64,000 nt of DNA, from NCBI GenBank assembly GCA_902800055.1, contig CADCCW010000006.1:1-64000 (forward strand), in the 5' to 3' direction. The notes beneath the pieces are model-generated. The model was not told where the DNA came from, ran no database searches, and worked only from the letters and a program-made list of their open reading frames with translations. The number at the start of each line of letters is the position of its first letter. The stretch's first letter is position 1. The DNA is from an uncultured bacterium. Its GTDB lineage: Bacteria; Verrucomicrobiota; Kiritimatiellia; RFP12; UBA1067. Below, one piece after another: positions 38,473-47,453 of the stretch. Position numbers and translations under genes: made by a program.

Positions 38473-39807
38473 TCAATATTCAGACGCCTCTCTCAGCATC
38501 TCCGGAGGAAGATTCATCTTCCGATTTGCAACATTACGAACATAGATTAATGCGCAAAACAGTAGCGGGAAAAGAATACGTTGCGAATATGGGCTAAAGA
38601 ATATACCCCAAAGCGATGCCGAAATGGTTACCGCAAAATATCCAAACCATTGTGGAATTACATCAACATACCGAGTGAAGAACTTATAGATCAACCACAG
38701 GACATAAAGCCACAACAACAGACCAAAAATCCCATACCATAACCAAAATGTAACAATGTGCGAATGCCCGGGAATTACTTTTACAACTGAATAACCTAGC
38801 GACCCCCAATACACACGGGTATGGACAAGATTCTGGTAATCTTCATAATCACCATAATCCCGCAGAAAGTTTTCTATATAGTCCTTTGTATCAATCGCCC
38901 ACGGGCCATGTCCAAGCACAGGCTTATCCAAACATGCAAAGAAACCAATAAATGTCTCAGCTCGCCCACTCATAAGCAGTCTCAACGCACCACTTCCAGA
39001 TTTTGACTGCCTTCTATACTTCTCATACGCGACTTCACCAAACCAATACTGCTGTGCGCCGTATTTATAGATAGCCGAGAAGACGCTTGCCATCACCACA
39101 ACACAAACAAACGCAAGAATAACATGTCGTTTCATAGCAACCATACTAGCTCGACTTTTGCGACATATAATTATCAAAGTCACGGCTAAGACACACCAAA
39201 GAGCCGTTGATCGACCACTACTTGAAGAAATCAACGCAAATGCAACAAATGCCATTAACGCCCCGATACTATACCAAAGCGGCGTTTTCGTGTACCATGC
39301 AGCAATTGGAAGCGTGATTAATGGGCGAATTCGGCTAATCCAAAAAATCGTTGACGACTCCGCAATAATTTTTCCTGCTGCAAATCCCGTAGCACCCTCT
39401 GCAAACGCCTGCACTTCAGCATCCATTGGAAGAATAAAAATGTTAAGTATCAGCGTAAAAGCACTTCCTACGAGGAGCCATTTCATGCCATCTAGGTTAT
39501 CCTTAAGAAGATGATTTAAAACAACCGTAACAGCGAACATTGAGTATGGGGTGGCAAATCCTTTAATAGCGTTAACATAATAAGTATGATTGTGAAGCGA
39601 TGATACAATGCAACCTAGGCACGTTAGCAAAATCAAAGATAGCAGCGGCATGAATCCTTGTCGCCGCAAAGAATTGAAATCAGCAAGGAAAAGGAAGGGA
39701 GCACAAAGAAAAATTGGTATCTCCGACAAACCAATAGCGCCAACGATGCGCACCTGTGTCATTGAAAACAGGCCTATCAGGAATAGAAATATATTACTCG
39801 CATTCAT
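38473..39807 (-). CDS. Wzy-like O-antigen polymerase/ligase-family membrane protein
   Basis: A 444-residue membrane protein with about 11-12 hydrophobic segments (for example IFLFLIGLFSMTQVRIVGAIGL, LLSLILLTCLGCIVSSL, WYSIGALMAFVAFALISSSSGRS). A long hydrophilic stretch lies between about residues 260 and 340, containing YWGSLGYSVVKVIPGHSHIVTFWLWYG. GHSHIV resembles the conserved His region of O-antigen ligase/polymerase (Wzy_C) proteins. Next to Wzx and many GTs it most likely polymerises the repeat unit at the outer face of the inner membrane. Ligase activity is the alternative. The start is ATG 39807 and overlaps the next gene by four bases. Confidence 0.85.
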   Translation of the reverse strand: MNASNIFLFLIGLFSMTQVRIVGAIGLSEIPIFLCAPFLFLADFNSLRRQGFMPLLSLILLTCLGCIVSSLHNHTYYVNAIKGFATPYSMFAVTVVLNHLLKDNLDGMKWLLVGSAFTLILNIFILPMDAEVQAFAEGATGFAAGKIIAESSTIFWISRIRPLITLPIAAWYTKTPLWYSIGALMAFVAFALISSSSGRSTALWCVLAVTLIIICRKSRASMVAMKRHVILAFVCVVVMASVFSAIYKYGAQQYWFGEVAYEKYRRQSKSGSGALRLLMSGRAETFIGFFACLDKPVLGHGPWAIDTKDYIENFLRDYGDYEDYQNLVHTRVYWGSLGYSVVKVIPGHSHIVTFWLWYGIFGLLLWLYVLWLIYKFFTRYVDVIPQWFGYFAVTISASLWGIFFSPYSQRILFPLLFCALIYVRNVANRKMNLPPEMLREASEY

Positions 39808-41027
39808 TTCGCAAGAAGCTCTTCATACACGCGCTTAACGTTCTGAGCGTACCTTTCCCACGAATAATTCTTCTCAACACAATCTGCTGCATTACGACCT
39901 ACTCGCTCAACAATGTCTCGATGATTGTATAAATATTCAACGCGGTCCGCTATCAAGTCTGGGGAATGAGACTTCACATAAAACCCAGTTTCACCATCCT
40001 GTATTGGGATTGAGCTCTCCCTCGTCGTCACAAGGCACAGTCCCGCCGACATCCCCTCGAAAGCGGACACGGCGAAACCATCACGCAATGACGGGAAGAC
40101 ATAGACGTCTGCCGCTTTAAGATATTCCCGTAAGGCATCCTGTGGAACATGCCCTACAAATGTCACCGGCAAATTGTTCTTAATAGCCTTGCCATAGGAG
40201 TTGGATGACTTGATTACAGAGCCTACCACAGTTAGATGGATATCTAACCCTCTTTCCTTAAGTATCTCTACGGAGTCAATTAAATCATCAACCCCTTTCC
40301 AATGGCCCCAATTGCCAGTATAAATCAACTCCAATCGTCCACCAGACGAATACGACGTCTTTATCTTGCTAAAAATCGGCAATACCGCCAATGGGACCAC
40401 ACGAATTCGTTCCGCCTGAAATCCATACTCAACGAACGTATCCTTTACATACTGCGACCCCACCATCACCAAGTCAGCCTCATTACAGTCGGCCATAACG
40501 CTGCGCCAAAAACTCCACCAGTTATCATAACCATCTTCCCCAGTAGTCGCCTTCATTGAAAGCGGATGCGGAACGCAATGATCAACAAGCACTTTCATTC
40601 CCAATGCCCTGGCCTTTCGAATCGCACCGCCGCGGCCCAATCCACTTTTCACATGGAAGATATCATAACCCTTTAAATGTCCACGAGTCAGAAAACCGTG
40701 GCAAGCAAATGCTAGACGGACAGAAAGGCCATGTAGCTGTCTGCCAAACCGGCCAAGTATTGCACAAAGCGCCGTTTGGATCATTTCCGGGAATGGTTCT
40801 GAAATCGTCCGTCCTTCAAGCTCTGGCGTTCGACGCTTTGCCAGCCCGGCAACAAAAGACTTTCTCCCAATAATTTTTGCCGCAATGCGAACTTTCCAGG
40901 AATTCAAGTCCTTGGGAACCCAACCTTGAAGCAGCTTAAGGTCCACGCCCTGCCGAATAATGTTAGAAGCCGCGACGATAAAATGGCTACGTCCTAACGT
41001 AGACATCAGAACTTTATAACTTCCCAT
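39804..41027 (-). CDS. Family 4 glycosyltransferase
   Basis: A GT-B enzyme of 407 residues: YKVLMSTLGRSHFIVAASNIIRQG, LVDHCVPHPLSM, RLELIYTGNWGHWKGVDDLIDSVEILKERG, and ADVYVFPSLRDGFAVSAFEGMSAGLC with the E-x7-E-type region. DGETGFYVKSHSP closes the donor domain. Overlaps the polymerase gene as ATGA and the next gene by one base at 41027. No membrane segment is seen. Donor and linkage are not readable. Confidence 0.86.
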   Translation of the reverse strand: MGSYKVLMSTLGRSHFIVAASNIIRQGVDLKLLQGWVPKDLNSWKVRIAAKIIGRKSFVAGLAKRRTPELEGRTISEPFPEMIQTALCAILGRFGRQLHGLSVRLAFACHGFLTRGHLKGYDIFHVKSGLGRGGAIRKARALGMKVLVDHCVPHPLSMKATTGEDGYDNWWSFWRSVMADCNEADLVMVGSQYVKDTFVEYGFQAERIRVVPLAVLPIFSKIKTSYSSGGRLELIYTGNWGHWKGVDDLIDSVEILKERGLDIHLTVVGSVIKSSNSYGKAIKNNLPVTFVGHVPQDALREYLKAADVYVFPSLRDGFAVSAFEGMSAGLCLVTTRESSIPIQDGETGFYVKSHSPDLIADRVEYLYNHRDIVERVGRNAADCVEKNYSWERYAQNVKRVYEELLAK

Positions 41028-42220
41028 TAACCCTCCGCTAAGATCTTTGTGTACAAATCAATCCAACGACTAGCCACAGACGATGATACAAGCTCGGCTA
41101 TCTGAACGCCTTTATTCTCCGGGGACATAATTCCATGCCTCCATTTTTCATACACCCAGCGCAAGCCTTCTGCATACGAAGCCACGTCATCCTTCGGGGC
41201 AATCCAGCCATCTATCTTATGTCGGATGCCCTCGGCGCAAGCGGTTTGATCGAATGCAACCACATAAGTACCGCAACACATTGCCTCCGTCTTTGTTTGT
41301 CCCCATGTTTCGCGACGCGAAGGGAAGGCAAACACATTTGCATTTCGATACTCTTGCAATAAAGGTTCTCCACTTAGGCGCCCAAGGAATGTTACCGGCA
41401 CTCCATGCATCATACATTCTGGCATTGCACAGCCAAAGACCCTAATGCACATTTGCGATCGCTCTGCCGACGTAAGTAAATCAAGTGCAGCCATCAATCT
41501 ATCCCACCCCTTTATCGGCGATGAGATACCTGTAGTCGCGCCAAATAATATAGTAAAATGCTCATTCGCCTTTTTGGCGGCGACCGGCTTTCGCCATTCA
41601 GCTTCCAACTCTGAAGACAACGGATAAGGAATATGAGCAACTCGGCAACCTTGGAACACCTTGCTTTCTCGTGCTTCTTGGCTCACCCATTCGCTCGGAC
41701 CGACTGCAGTTACCCTCCCTTTGAGTTTCTGGATTACAGCCAACTTGTTACGCCACGTCAATTTATCCACTATTCGCTTCCCATCCAAGACGCCAGACTT
41801 AAACCAATCTGTCTCAGGATATGGATTCGTATCAGACATACTCCAAAGATCATGTAATGAAAACACGATTGGCCGATTCAATGAAAGCAGCTCTCTTATG
41901 CCAATTGTCCCGCCCTGCAACCAATGCATATGGACTATATCTGGGTTCAGTTTTCTTACAAACTGTCCCATCCCCGAAGCGAAAAGGCCAGTTGAACCCA
42001 CCCTTCTATACACAACCTTCTGTATTGCTTTTGAGCAAAACTGACAACACTCACATAACACAGAGCGCTTTAATTGAACAGCACAGCCATCTTCAGGCAA
42101 GAACTTACAGGCCACCACAGAATCCTCGCCCGCGTTTTTTAATGCACGGTGTATGCGAAGCATGGCAATTGTCGCACCGCCGGTCTCAGCTCCGTCAAAG
42201 TTAACATGAACAATTTTCAT
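41027..42220 (-). CDS. Family 4 glycosyltransferase (WcaC-like)
   Basis: A 397-residue GT-B enzyme: MKIVHVNFDGAETGGATIAMLRIHRAL, DIVHMHWLQGGTIGIRELLSLNRPIVFSLHDLWSMSDTNPYP, ILFGATTGISSPIKGWDRLMAALDLL, and FAFPSRRETWGQTKTEAMCCGTYVVAF. The early LHDLWSMSD motif is characteristic of the WcaC-like branch of colanic-acid-type enzymes. A Cys-rich run (CECCQFC) follows residue 50. It belongs to the same gapless GT series and probably acts on the lipid-linked repeat unit. Confidence 0.86.
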   Translation of the reverse strand: MKIVHVNFDGAETGGATIAMLRIHRALKNAGEDSVVACKFLPEDGCAVQLKRSVLCECCQFCSKAIQKVVYRRVGSTGLFASGMGQFVRKLNPDIVHMHWLQGGTIGIRELLSLNRPIVFSLHDLWSMSDTNPYPETDWFKSGVLDGKRIVDKLTWRNKLAVIQKLKGRVTAVGPSEWVSQEARESKVFQGCRVAHIPYPLSSELEAEWRKPVAAKKANEHFTILFGATTGISSPIKGWDRLMAALDLLTSAERSQMCIRVFGCAMPECMMHGVPVTFLGRLSGEPLLQEYRNANVFAFPSRRETWGQTKTEAMCCGTYVVAFDQTACAEGIRHKIDGWIAPKDDVASYAEGLRWVYEKWRHGIMSPENKGVQIAELVSSSVASRWIDLYTKILAEG

Positions 42221-42240
42221 ATCTCACAGAAGTATTTGCG

Positions 42241-43173
42241 TTAAGGCCGACGACCTCGGAATCGATTTAGGAACGCCGACGGGAGCATCGCCTTTAAAAT
42301 CAGCTTTACAAAATACACCATTTCGCATCTGGCGGAACAGGGGAATGCTTCCTCCAATATCCGTTGACTAAGGCGGGCATGCACCATTACCTCTGGTGGA
42401 TGAACAATTTCCCCTTCAATATCCTCTGCCCGCCTATGGAGTCGAGTACCAGCAGATGGTTGAGGATGCACACCAATATCGCCGATGTTTGACACCAATG
42501 GATGCGCAGGAGTGGCGCAAAGCCCATGACGAGATATTATCGCCATTGCCCATTGGTAGTCCCAGGTTTCTATCTCGCCTCGCCTACAGCGTTTCATTGT
42601 CCTACGCCAAAACCTCTGGACGCGTCTATTAGGGGATATTGACCGATACACCTCATCGCCGTAATCATAGGCATGCAAGTCAAAAAACTTCCATCTATCC
42701 GCCCAGCCGGCCCAACCCCAGCAATGCATTGTCTTGGCAAAGTAGTAGGTCTCGTTTATGTCGGCATCTATCGGAGCATCTCCCGCAATATGCCAAACAC
42801 GCTTGTCATCCGCATAGCGATCAAGGAGTTCTTCGCAATATCGGAAGAAGGACTGAGCCGGCACGCAATCGTCTTCAAGTATGATGCCGTCCTGCTCGTT
42901 CTGGAAGAACCATGTCACCGAGCCCGAGACGCCAGGGCCGCATCCTCCTGAATTCTTTTCCAGAAACCTGGTCTTCACTTCACAAGGCCATGTGACGTTT
43001 TCAAGCATCCACTTGCGAATGTCCTCTACGACTTCTTTCTCGCCTGGCTTGTTCGCTCGCGGTCCGTCCGACGCCAGATACAGGCGCGGCGGTTTTGCCT
43101 TGGCGACGGCGGCAAATACCTGCATCAGGTAATCCTTCCGGTTGAACGTCACTAGCAAAACAGCCTTGTTCAT
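42241..43173 (-). CDS. Glycosyltransferase (GT2-like, hemolytic-protein HlpA type)
   Basis: A 310-residue GT-A-like protein: KAVLLVTFNRKDYLMQVFAAVAKAKPPRLYLASDGPR at the start, DGIILEDDCVPAQSFFRYCEELLDRY (about residues 95-120) with the EDD metal site, and HCWGWAGWADRWKFFD. Members are often named hemolytic protein HlpA-like but are glycosyltransferases by fold; the name gives no function. The C-terminus has WDYQWAMAIISRHGLCATPAHPLVSNIG. It overlaps the flippase gene as ATGA at 43170-43173. Confidence 0.8.
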   Translation of the reverse strand: MNKAVLLVTFNRKDYLMQVFAAVAKAKPPRLYLASDGPRANKPGEKEVVEDIRKWMLENVTWPCEVKTRFLEKNSGGCGPGVSGSVTWFFQNEQDGIILEDDCVPAQSFFRYCEELLDRYADDKRVWHIAGDAPIDADINETYYFAKTMHCWGWAGWADRWKFFDLHAYDYGDEVYRSISPNRRVQRFWRRTMKRCRRGEIETWDYQWAMAIISRHGLCATPAHPLVSNIGDIGVHPQPSAGTRLHRRAEDIEGEIVHPPEVMVHARLSQRILEEAFPCSARCEMVYFVKLILKAMLPSAFLNRFRGRRP

Positions 43174-44696
43174 CTGCCTACAACACAGTTTCCGCGAAGT
43201 CGCGCCAACAACCAGTCACGTTCCGATTTCAGAAGGAGGAAACACCATGATGCCGCGGCGACCACGATAAACGAAGCAGCCGAGACGAGAAGTACGCGCG
43301 CAACTGAAGCCGTAAAGAGCGACCGGACAAATAGCGCGGCAACAACACCCGCAATTCCAACTGCACCGCCCTTGACCCCGACCTGACACAGCCAGGCCAT
43401 AAGCGAGAATCCGCACAACCTACGCGCCTCCACCAAAGAGATGAGCGAACATCCGCCCGTAGAGATGGCAATCCAGACAATGGCATGTCTCGCGGAGAAG
43501 CCAAGGAAGCGGCAGCAACACCAGGCAAAGACAATCGAGCCCAGCAACGATATTGTATTCAATATCTCATATCTGACAACATTCCCAGAAGCCTTTACCA
43601 ATATCGGCGCACCAGTTACAATCTGTGTCAGGACGGCAGAAACCATCATAACCCGCACAAATTCGATACATCCATCCGGCGGATTCACAAGCCACAGCTT
43701 AAGCAAATACTCAAGTTCCCCCAAAACCGGTATGAACACAATCAAGGTCAAGACAGTGGAAAACTTACAAGAACGAATCGCCCAGGCGCATGCTCCCTTT
43801 ACATCGCCCGCCCCATACTGCGACATGATACCCGGGCTTAGCGCATTCGTCAACGATGCTGCAAGCGTTCCCGTCAGCCCCGAGACTTGATTGGAAACTG
43901 CATACGAAGCATTCAGCGCGGGCGTTCCATACCGATTGAAGATGATCTGCAAACCTTGCCCACGAACAAGATAGGCAACCGTGCCCATCAAGGTCAACCC
44001 AGAGAATGAAAGAAGCTGACACACACGGGAGCGTTCAAGCGGCAAACCTTTCCATCGGCATTCTTTGAATGCACAGCAGCATCGAAGCATCTGAACCAAG
44101 AATGCACCGATATTGATTGCCGCCAAGGCAACGGCATAGACAACAAGACGATCTCCACTTACTGAGAGAAGAAGATAGGCCAAAGCGAAAGACAGAATAA
44201 CAATCACCATATTCAGAATGGTCAGCTCAAAGATATGCTGCTTGGCTATGAACATCGCATTGAACGGCACATTCAGAAGCCCCCAGAATCCGCTCGCGAC
44301 AGCACACCAATACACAATTTTGCAGGCCAGCACCCGCGGTTCATCAATCACAAAAAATCCATTGAACGCAATCGGATAGAGCATTGCCGCGAGAAGCAGG
44401 AACACTACTGACAGCGCGAGATGGATGCAAACCGACGTCTTGAACCACTTTGAGACCTCGTCACCGCCAACATCCATCGCATACGAGAAGAATCGCTGCG
44501 CACCCGCCGCAAGAGAAATATTGACGAAGCCCAGCAACGCGACCATTCCACCGACAAGGCCATATAACCCATAATCCCTGGCACCTAACGCATTTATCAC
44601 CCACCGTGTCGTAAACAGCGTCAAGCAGCCGCCAAACAACGTCCGCCCATAGGAGAACAGCGTGTTCAACACCAGCAATCTCTTGTTTACAGCCAT
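43170..44696 (-). CDS. Wzx-type polysaccharide flippase
   Basis: A 508-residue membrane protein with about 12-14 hydrophobic segments and the typical N-terminus: LLVLNTLFSYGRTLFGGCLTLFTTRWVINALGARDYGLYGLVGGMVALLGFVN. It moves the lipid-linked repeat unit across the inner membrane and belongs to the MOP superfamily. The N-terminal RWVINALGARDYGLYG motif is also present in the adjacent fragment 44697-44909. With Wzy nearby, this is a Wzx/Wzy-dependent polysaccharide locus. Confidence 0.93.
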   Translation of the reverse strand: MAVNKRLLVLNTLFSYGRTLFGGCLTLFTTRWVINALGARDYGLYGLVGGMVALLGFVNISLAAGAQRFFSYAMDVGGDEVSKWFKTSVCIHLALSVVFLLLAAMLYPIAFNGFFVIDEPRVLACKIVYWCAVASGFWGLLNVPFNAMFIAKQHIFELTILNMVIVILSFALAYLLLSVSGDRLVVYAVALAAINIGAFLVQMLRCCCAFKECRWKGLPLERSRVCQLLSFSGLTLMGTVAYLVRGQGLQIIFNRYGTPALNASYAVSNQVSGLTGTLAASLTNALSPGIMSQYGAGDVKGACAWAIRSCKFSTVLTLIVFIPVLGELEYLLKLWLVNPPDGCIEFVRVMMVSAVLTQIVTGAPILVKASGNVVRYEILNTISLLGSIVFAWCCCRFLGFSARHAIVWIAISTGGCSLISLVEARRLCGFSLMAWLCQVGVKGGAVGIAGVVAALFVRSLFTASVARVLLVSAASFIVVAAASWCFLLLKSERDWLLARLRGNCVVGR

Positions 44697-44909
44697 TTAT
44701 ATATTACAGTTGATACCAAACGCATGGACGACGGCGCTAGAGAACGCAATTGACGCTATCATTCCACCGACCACGCCATACAGTCCAAAGTCCGTCTTGC
44801 CCAACGCCGCCAACACCCACCGGCTAATGAACAGCCCGCACACAAGCGCATACAAACTCCGCCAGTATGTGGCAATGATGTTAAGGAAGATGCGACGGTT
44901 AGGGGACAT
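44697..44909 (-). pseudogene. N-terminal fragment of a second Wzx flippase
   Basis: Seventy residues (NIIATYWRSLYALVCGLFISRWVLAALGKTDFGLYGVVGGMIASIAFSSAVVHAFGINC) match the first two membrane segments of the intact flippase. They then stop at TAA, directly before its start codon. A Wzx of normal size is about 450-520 residues, so this is a remnant, either of gene replacement or of recombination at the conserved N-terminus. The sequence differs from the adjacent gene too much to be a recent duplicate. Confidence 0.85.
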
Positions 44910-44978
44910 ATAAAATGTAACCAGCGTAAAGGGTTTATAAATACGACAGATAGCCTAAAGAATCACTACCACGCCCTT

Positions 44979-45281
44979 TCAGACGTGCTCTTCCCACGAA
45001 TCAGTAAAGTCGTTGCTGTGATCTGAACACTCAACCTTGATGCAACTCATGTCAGGAACAACTCTAAACGTATGACTTTTATCCTTGGATTGATAATCAA
45101 CTTTTATGAAACGGCCATCCGACAATCGCAGGACAAATTCCGTGTGGGCAAGTGTCAATCCTGAAGTCTGCCCCTCGCGCTCCTCGATAGTACAATCCTC
45201 AATCATGGGCATCGTGAACATTTTGCCCTTAGCCTTACATTCTTCTATGCGCGCCTTTATTGCCGCAATAACACTATCCAT
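44979..45281 (-). CDS. Small protein of unknown function
   Basis: A 100-residue ORF in a lower-GC region: MDSVIAAIKARIEECKAKGK starts as a helix, then FTMPMIEDCTIEEREGQTSGLTLAHTEFVLRLSDGRFIKVDYQSKDKSHTFRVV reads as a beta-sheet, and the end is acidic (SDHSNDFTDSWEEHV). An upstream GGGGAA site lies 8 bases before the start. I recognise no family. It lies at the border between the polysaccharide locus and the defence-like island. Confidence 0.55.
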   Translation of the reverse strand: MDSVIAAIKARIEECKAKGKMFTMPMIEDCTIEEREGQTSGLTLAHTEFVLRLSDGRFIKVDYQSKDKSHTFRVVPDMSCIKVECSDHSNDFTDSWEEHV

Positions 45282-45592
45282 GCCATTCCCCTTTCATCCT
45301 TATATTGTAATACGACTTGCATTAACTGGCCTGACACTTTTGTATAAGTTCGTAATTAGAGGCACTACTACCCTTCGATTGTGCTATTATCCTCTAACTC
45401 TTCCGACATCTGCGCATGAGAGCTCTTGGCATACGTCCATGCAGTTACCCTTAAACCTGATCCAACAAATATATCACAGCTAAGCTCCTTGTTGACATCA
45501 AACACCCCAATACAGTGCAGACTCCTTCCATTCTGCTAGTTCGGCCGAGTTTTGCTCGGCGTACCTGACCCTTCCGTATAACAGCATCTTTT
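45282..45592. other. Gene-poor stretch, possible frameshifted remnant on the minus strand
   Basis: The minus strand could code for a peptide that begins MLLYGRVRYAEQNSAELAEW and would need one frame change to go on as GVFDVNKELSCDIFVGSG. Neither part is long or recognisable, so it is a weak candidate for a decayed gene. No RNA gene or clear promoter was found. Confidence 0.3.
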
Positions 45593-46660
45593 TTAACACG
45601 CATCATGTGGTGTTGTATGCTTGTTCAAGAAATTAATCCAGGATCCTTTGTTTTCTTCGTGCTTGATGTATTCGTCAACAATCTTTGCTCCTGCAATAAC
45701 AGCACCAGACAAACTCGCGGCAAATGGCAAACCCAATTTATTTGTTACGAAAAAAGATGGAATGGCAACAATCATGGCAAGGTTTGTCCACCTTTTAATT
45801 CTCGGGAAGTCTTTTTTCTGTTTTTTATGCAATTTCAACGCCCTCTCGTGCAGTTCATCAATAATCATTTCTACATCTGTAGCAGTTCCGCAACTTTCAA
45901 CCATCTTATCTATTTCTTCTCTGAATAAATTGAATGAATCTGAATTCCTAAGTTCACGAAGCCTAAGCATCGCCTTTTTTACATCGGCCTTGAAATTGCC
46001 GTCACAACGATGACTATGCTTGCATCTCACACACTGTTTCCTTGCAAACAGTATTTGTGGGAATGCCAAATCATTTGCTACATCCACTGACAATATTTCA
46101 GTATAAATCCTGTTTTCGCGATTTACTGTGCTTGACAACAGATTAGAAAGATAAAGATTTTTGCTCTTTAGGTATATGTCAAAGCGTCTATCAAGTAGAC
46201 AACTCGCACCTATACTATGCGCAAGGATCTGGCTTGCATAACCGGCAACAATGTATGGAAAGCAAAATGGAACGCCATTTATATCAACAAAATGCCCATC
46301 TGGTTTTTCTGTAACATGATCTGGCGCTGCAACCAACAAGTCATCAAGTTCGTGCGCCACAATATCATTCAAGCAAGACAGTCTCTTACCCTCGGACGCC
46401 AATGTCTTCGCGTCAATTATTTCAAGCGCATCTGCATTCCATAGCGTATCCAACAAGGAGGATATAGCGTAATTTTCATAAGCATTAGGACCTTCATTTG
46501 GCGATAACATCTTTGTAAACTTAGGCGGCACACATATTTTATCTGCCCATAACGCCGTCGAGGGATTAATAAGTAACTCATCAAAAGATAAATTGCAAGT
46601 ACACCCAAACCCTAGCGCCTTTGCAATACCCAATCCAGGTATCAATACTTTCTTTTTCAT
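45593..46660 (-). CDS. Unknown protein with Cys/His cluster and C-terminal membrane segment
   Basis: A 355-residue protein with N-terminus MKKKVLIPGLGIAKALGFGCTCNLSFDELLINPSTALWADKICVP. Around residue 225 lies CVRCKHSHRCDGNFKAD, a Cys-x2-Cys-x4-Cys-like cluster that may bind zinc or iron-sulphur. A charged helical part follows (AMLRLRELRNSDSFNLFREEIDK). Near the end RWTNLAMIVAIPSFFVTNKLGLPFAASLSGAVIAGAKIV could be one or two membrane helices. I do not recognise the family. Located at the 3' end of the defence-like island and on the same strand, it may be an effector or accessory of it. Confidence 0.65.
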   Translation of the reverse strand: MKKKVLIPGLGIAKALGFGCTCNLSFDELLINPSTALWADKICVPPKFTKMLSPNEGPNAYENYAISSLLDTLWNADALEIIDAKTLASEGKRLSCLNDIVAHELDDLLVAAPDHVTEKPDGHFVDINGVPFCFPYIVAGYASQILAHSIGASCLLDRRFDIYLKSKNLYLSNLLSSTVNRENRIYTEILSVDVANDLAFPQILFARKQCVRCKHSHRCDGNFKADVKKAMLRLRELRNSDSFNLFREEIDKMVESCGTATDVEMIIDELHERALKLHKKQKKDFPRIKRWTNLAMIVAIPSFFVTNKLGLPFAASLSGAVIAGAKIVDEYIKHEENKGSWINFLNKHTTPHDAC

Positions 46661-46766
46661 ATTAATATTGCGCCATTTGCCCTGTGATACACTATGGATT
46701 CAGCAACTCTATATGTTCGATGGTTAGGTGACATAGGAAATCTTGACACTTACCGCCACACTACTC

Positions 46767-47177
46767 TCACGCTTGCGGATATTTCTTTGACATTTTTATC
46801 GGTACGAGAACCACTCCCCGAGGCAACAAAACTGGCTCTTTCCTGTTTTCACTATTACAATGCTTGCATAAAGGTACAATCCACGCCTCATCGTCTTTAC
46901 ATGTCATCCCCGGCACTCTTACATGTGCGCCAACCAAATCGTTAACATCAACATCACTACCGTCGGCCTTTTTGTGAGGATCAATAGCCACGCACGACGA
47001 AACCTTCTTCCCAGCCTTCTCACACCAATAACACAGAGTAGAATTAAAGCCTTTTGGTCGCGGCTCGTTTTGTGTATTGGGGACATTCTTGACCTCAAGT
47101 CTTTCATAAGGATTTTCAAACTGATTTATACTCAGGTCATCATTATGGTTTTCGTTTGTAACTGGATATTGGCTCAT
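46767..47177 (-). CDS. HNH-like or zinc-ribbon protein
   Basis: A 136-residue protein with CYWCEKAGKKVSSCVAIDPHKKADGSDVDVNDLVGAHVRVPG and then WIVPLCKHCNSENRKEP. The pair CYWC...CKHC, with GAHV between, looks like the His/Cys pattern of HNH nucleases or zinc ribbons (as in HNH proteins with a CxxC...CxxC frame). No HNH Asn is certain. The N-terminal 40 residues are polar and unstructured. It lies 277 bp downstream of a TIR gene on the same strand. A nuclease role in the island is inference. Confidence 0.55.
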   Translation of the reverse strand: MSQYPVTNENHNDDLSINQFENPYERLEVKNVPNTQNEPRPKGFNSTLCYWCEKAGKKVSSCVAIDPHKKADGSDVDVNDLVGAHVRVPGMTCKDDEAWIVPLCKHCNSENRKEPVLLPRGVVLVPIKMSKKYPQA

Positions 47178-47453
47178 ACGAAGTTTAACCTTCCTTTAGG
47201 TTGACGCAACTGTTATAGCCACGAGCAAGTACATAATACCCATGGTAAGACACCTTCACCCGTTTAGTCGCCTAGCTAGACACCCAACTCTGCAACGTCG
47301 AACCATAGTTCGTAAAGTTGCAATGGATGTTGTAGCTAACTATGCCAAAGGTTTTCATTTAGAAACTTAATCCTTTATCTGCAATCAGCAACGGCTTCCA
47401 TATCTATTCATATATAGCATATTGACTTTGTCCTGTTCGTGAAGACACTTTAC

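Noticed and set aside
45282-45592. A complete small gene on the minus strand
   Set aside because: It needs a frame change, has no recognisable motif and no clear ribosome site, so only a possible remnant is noted.
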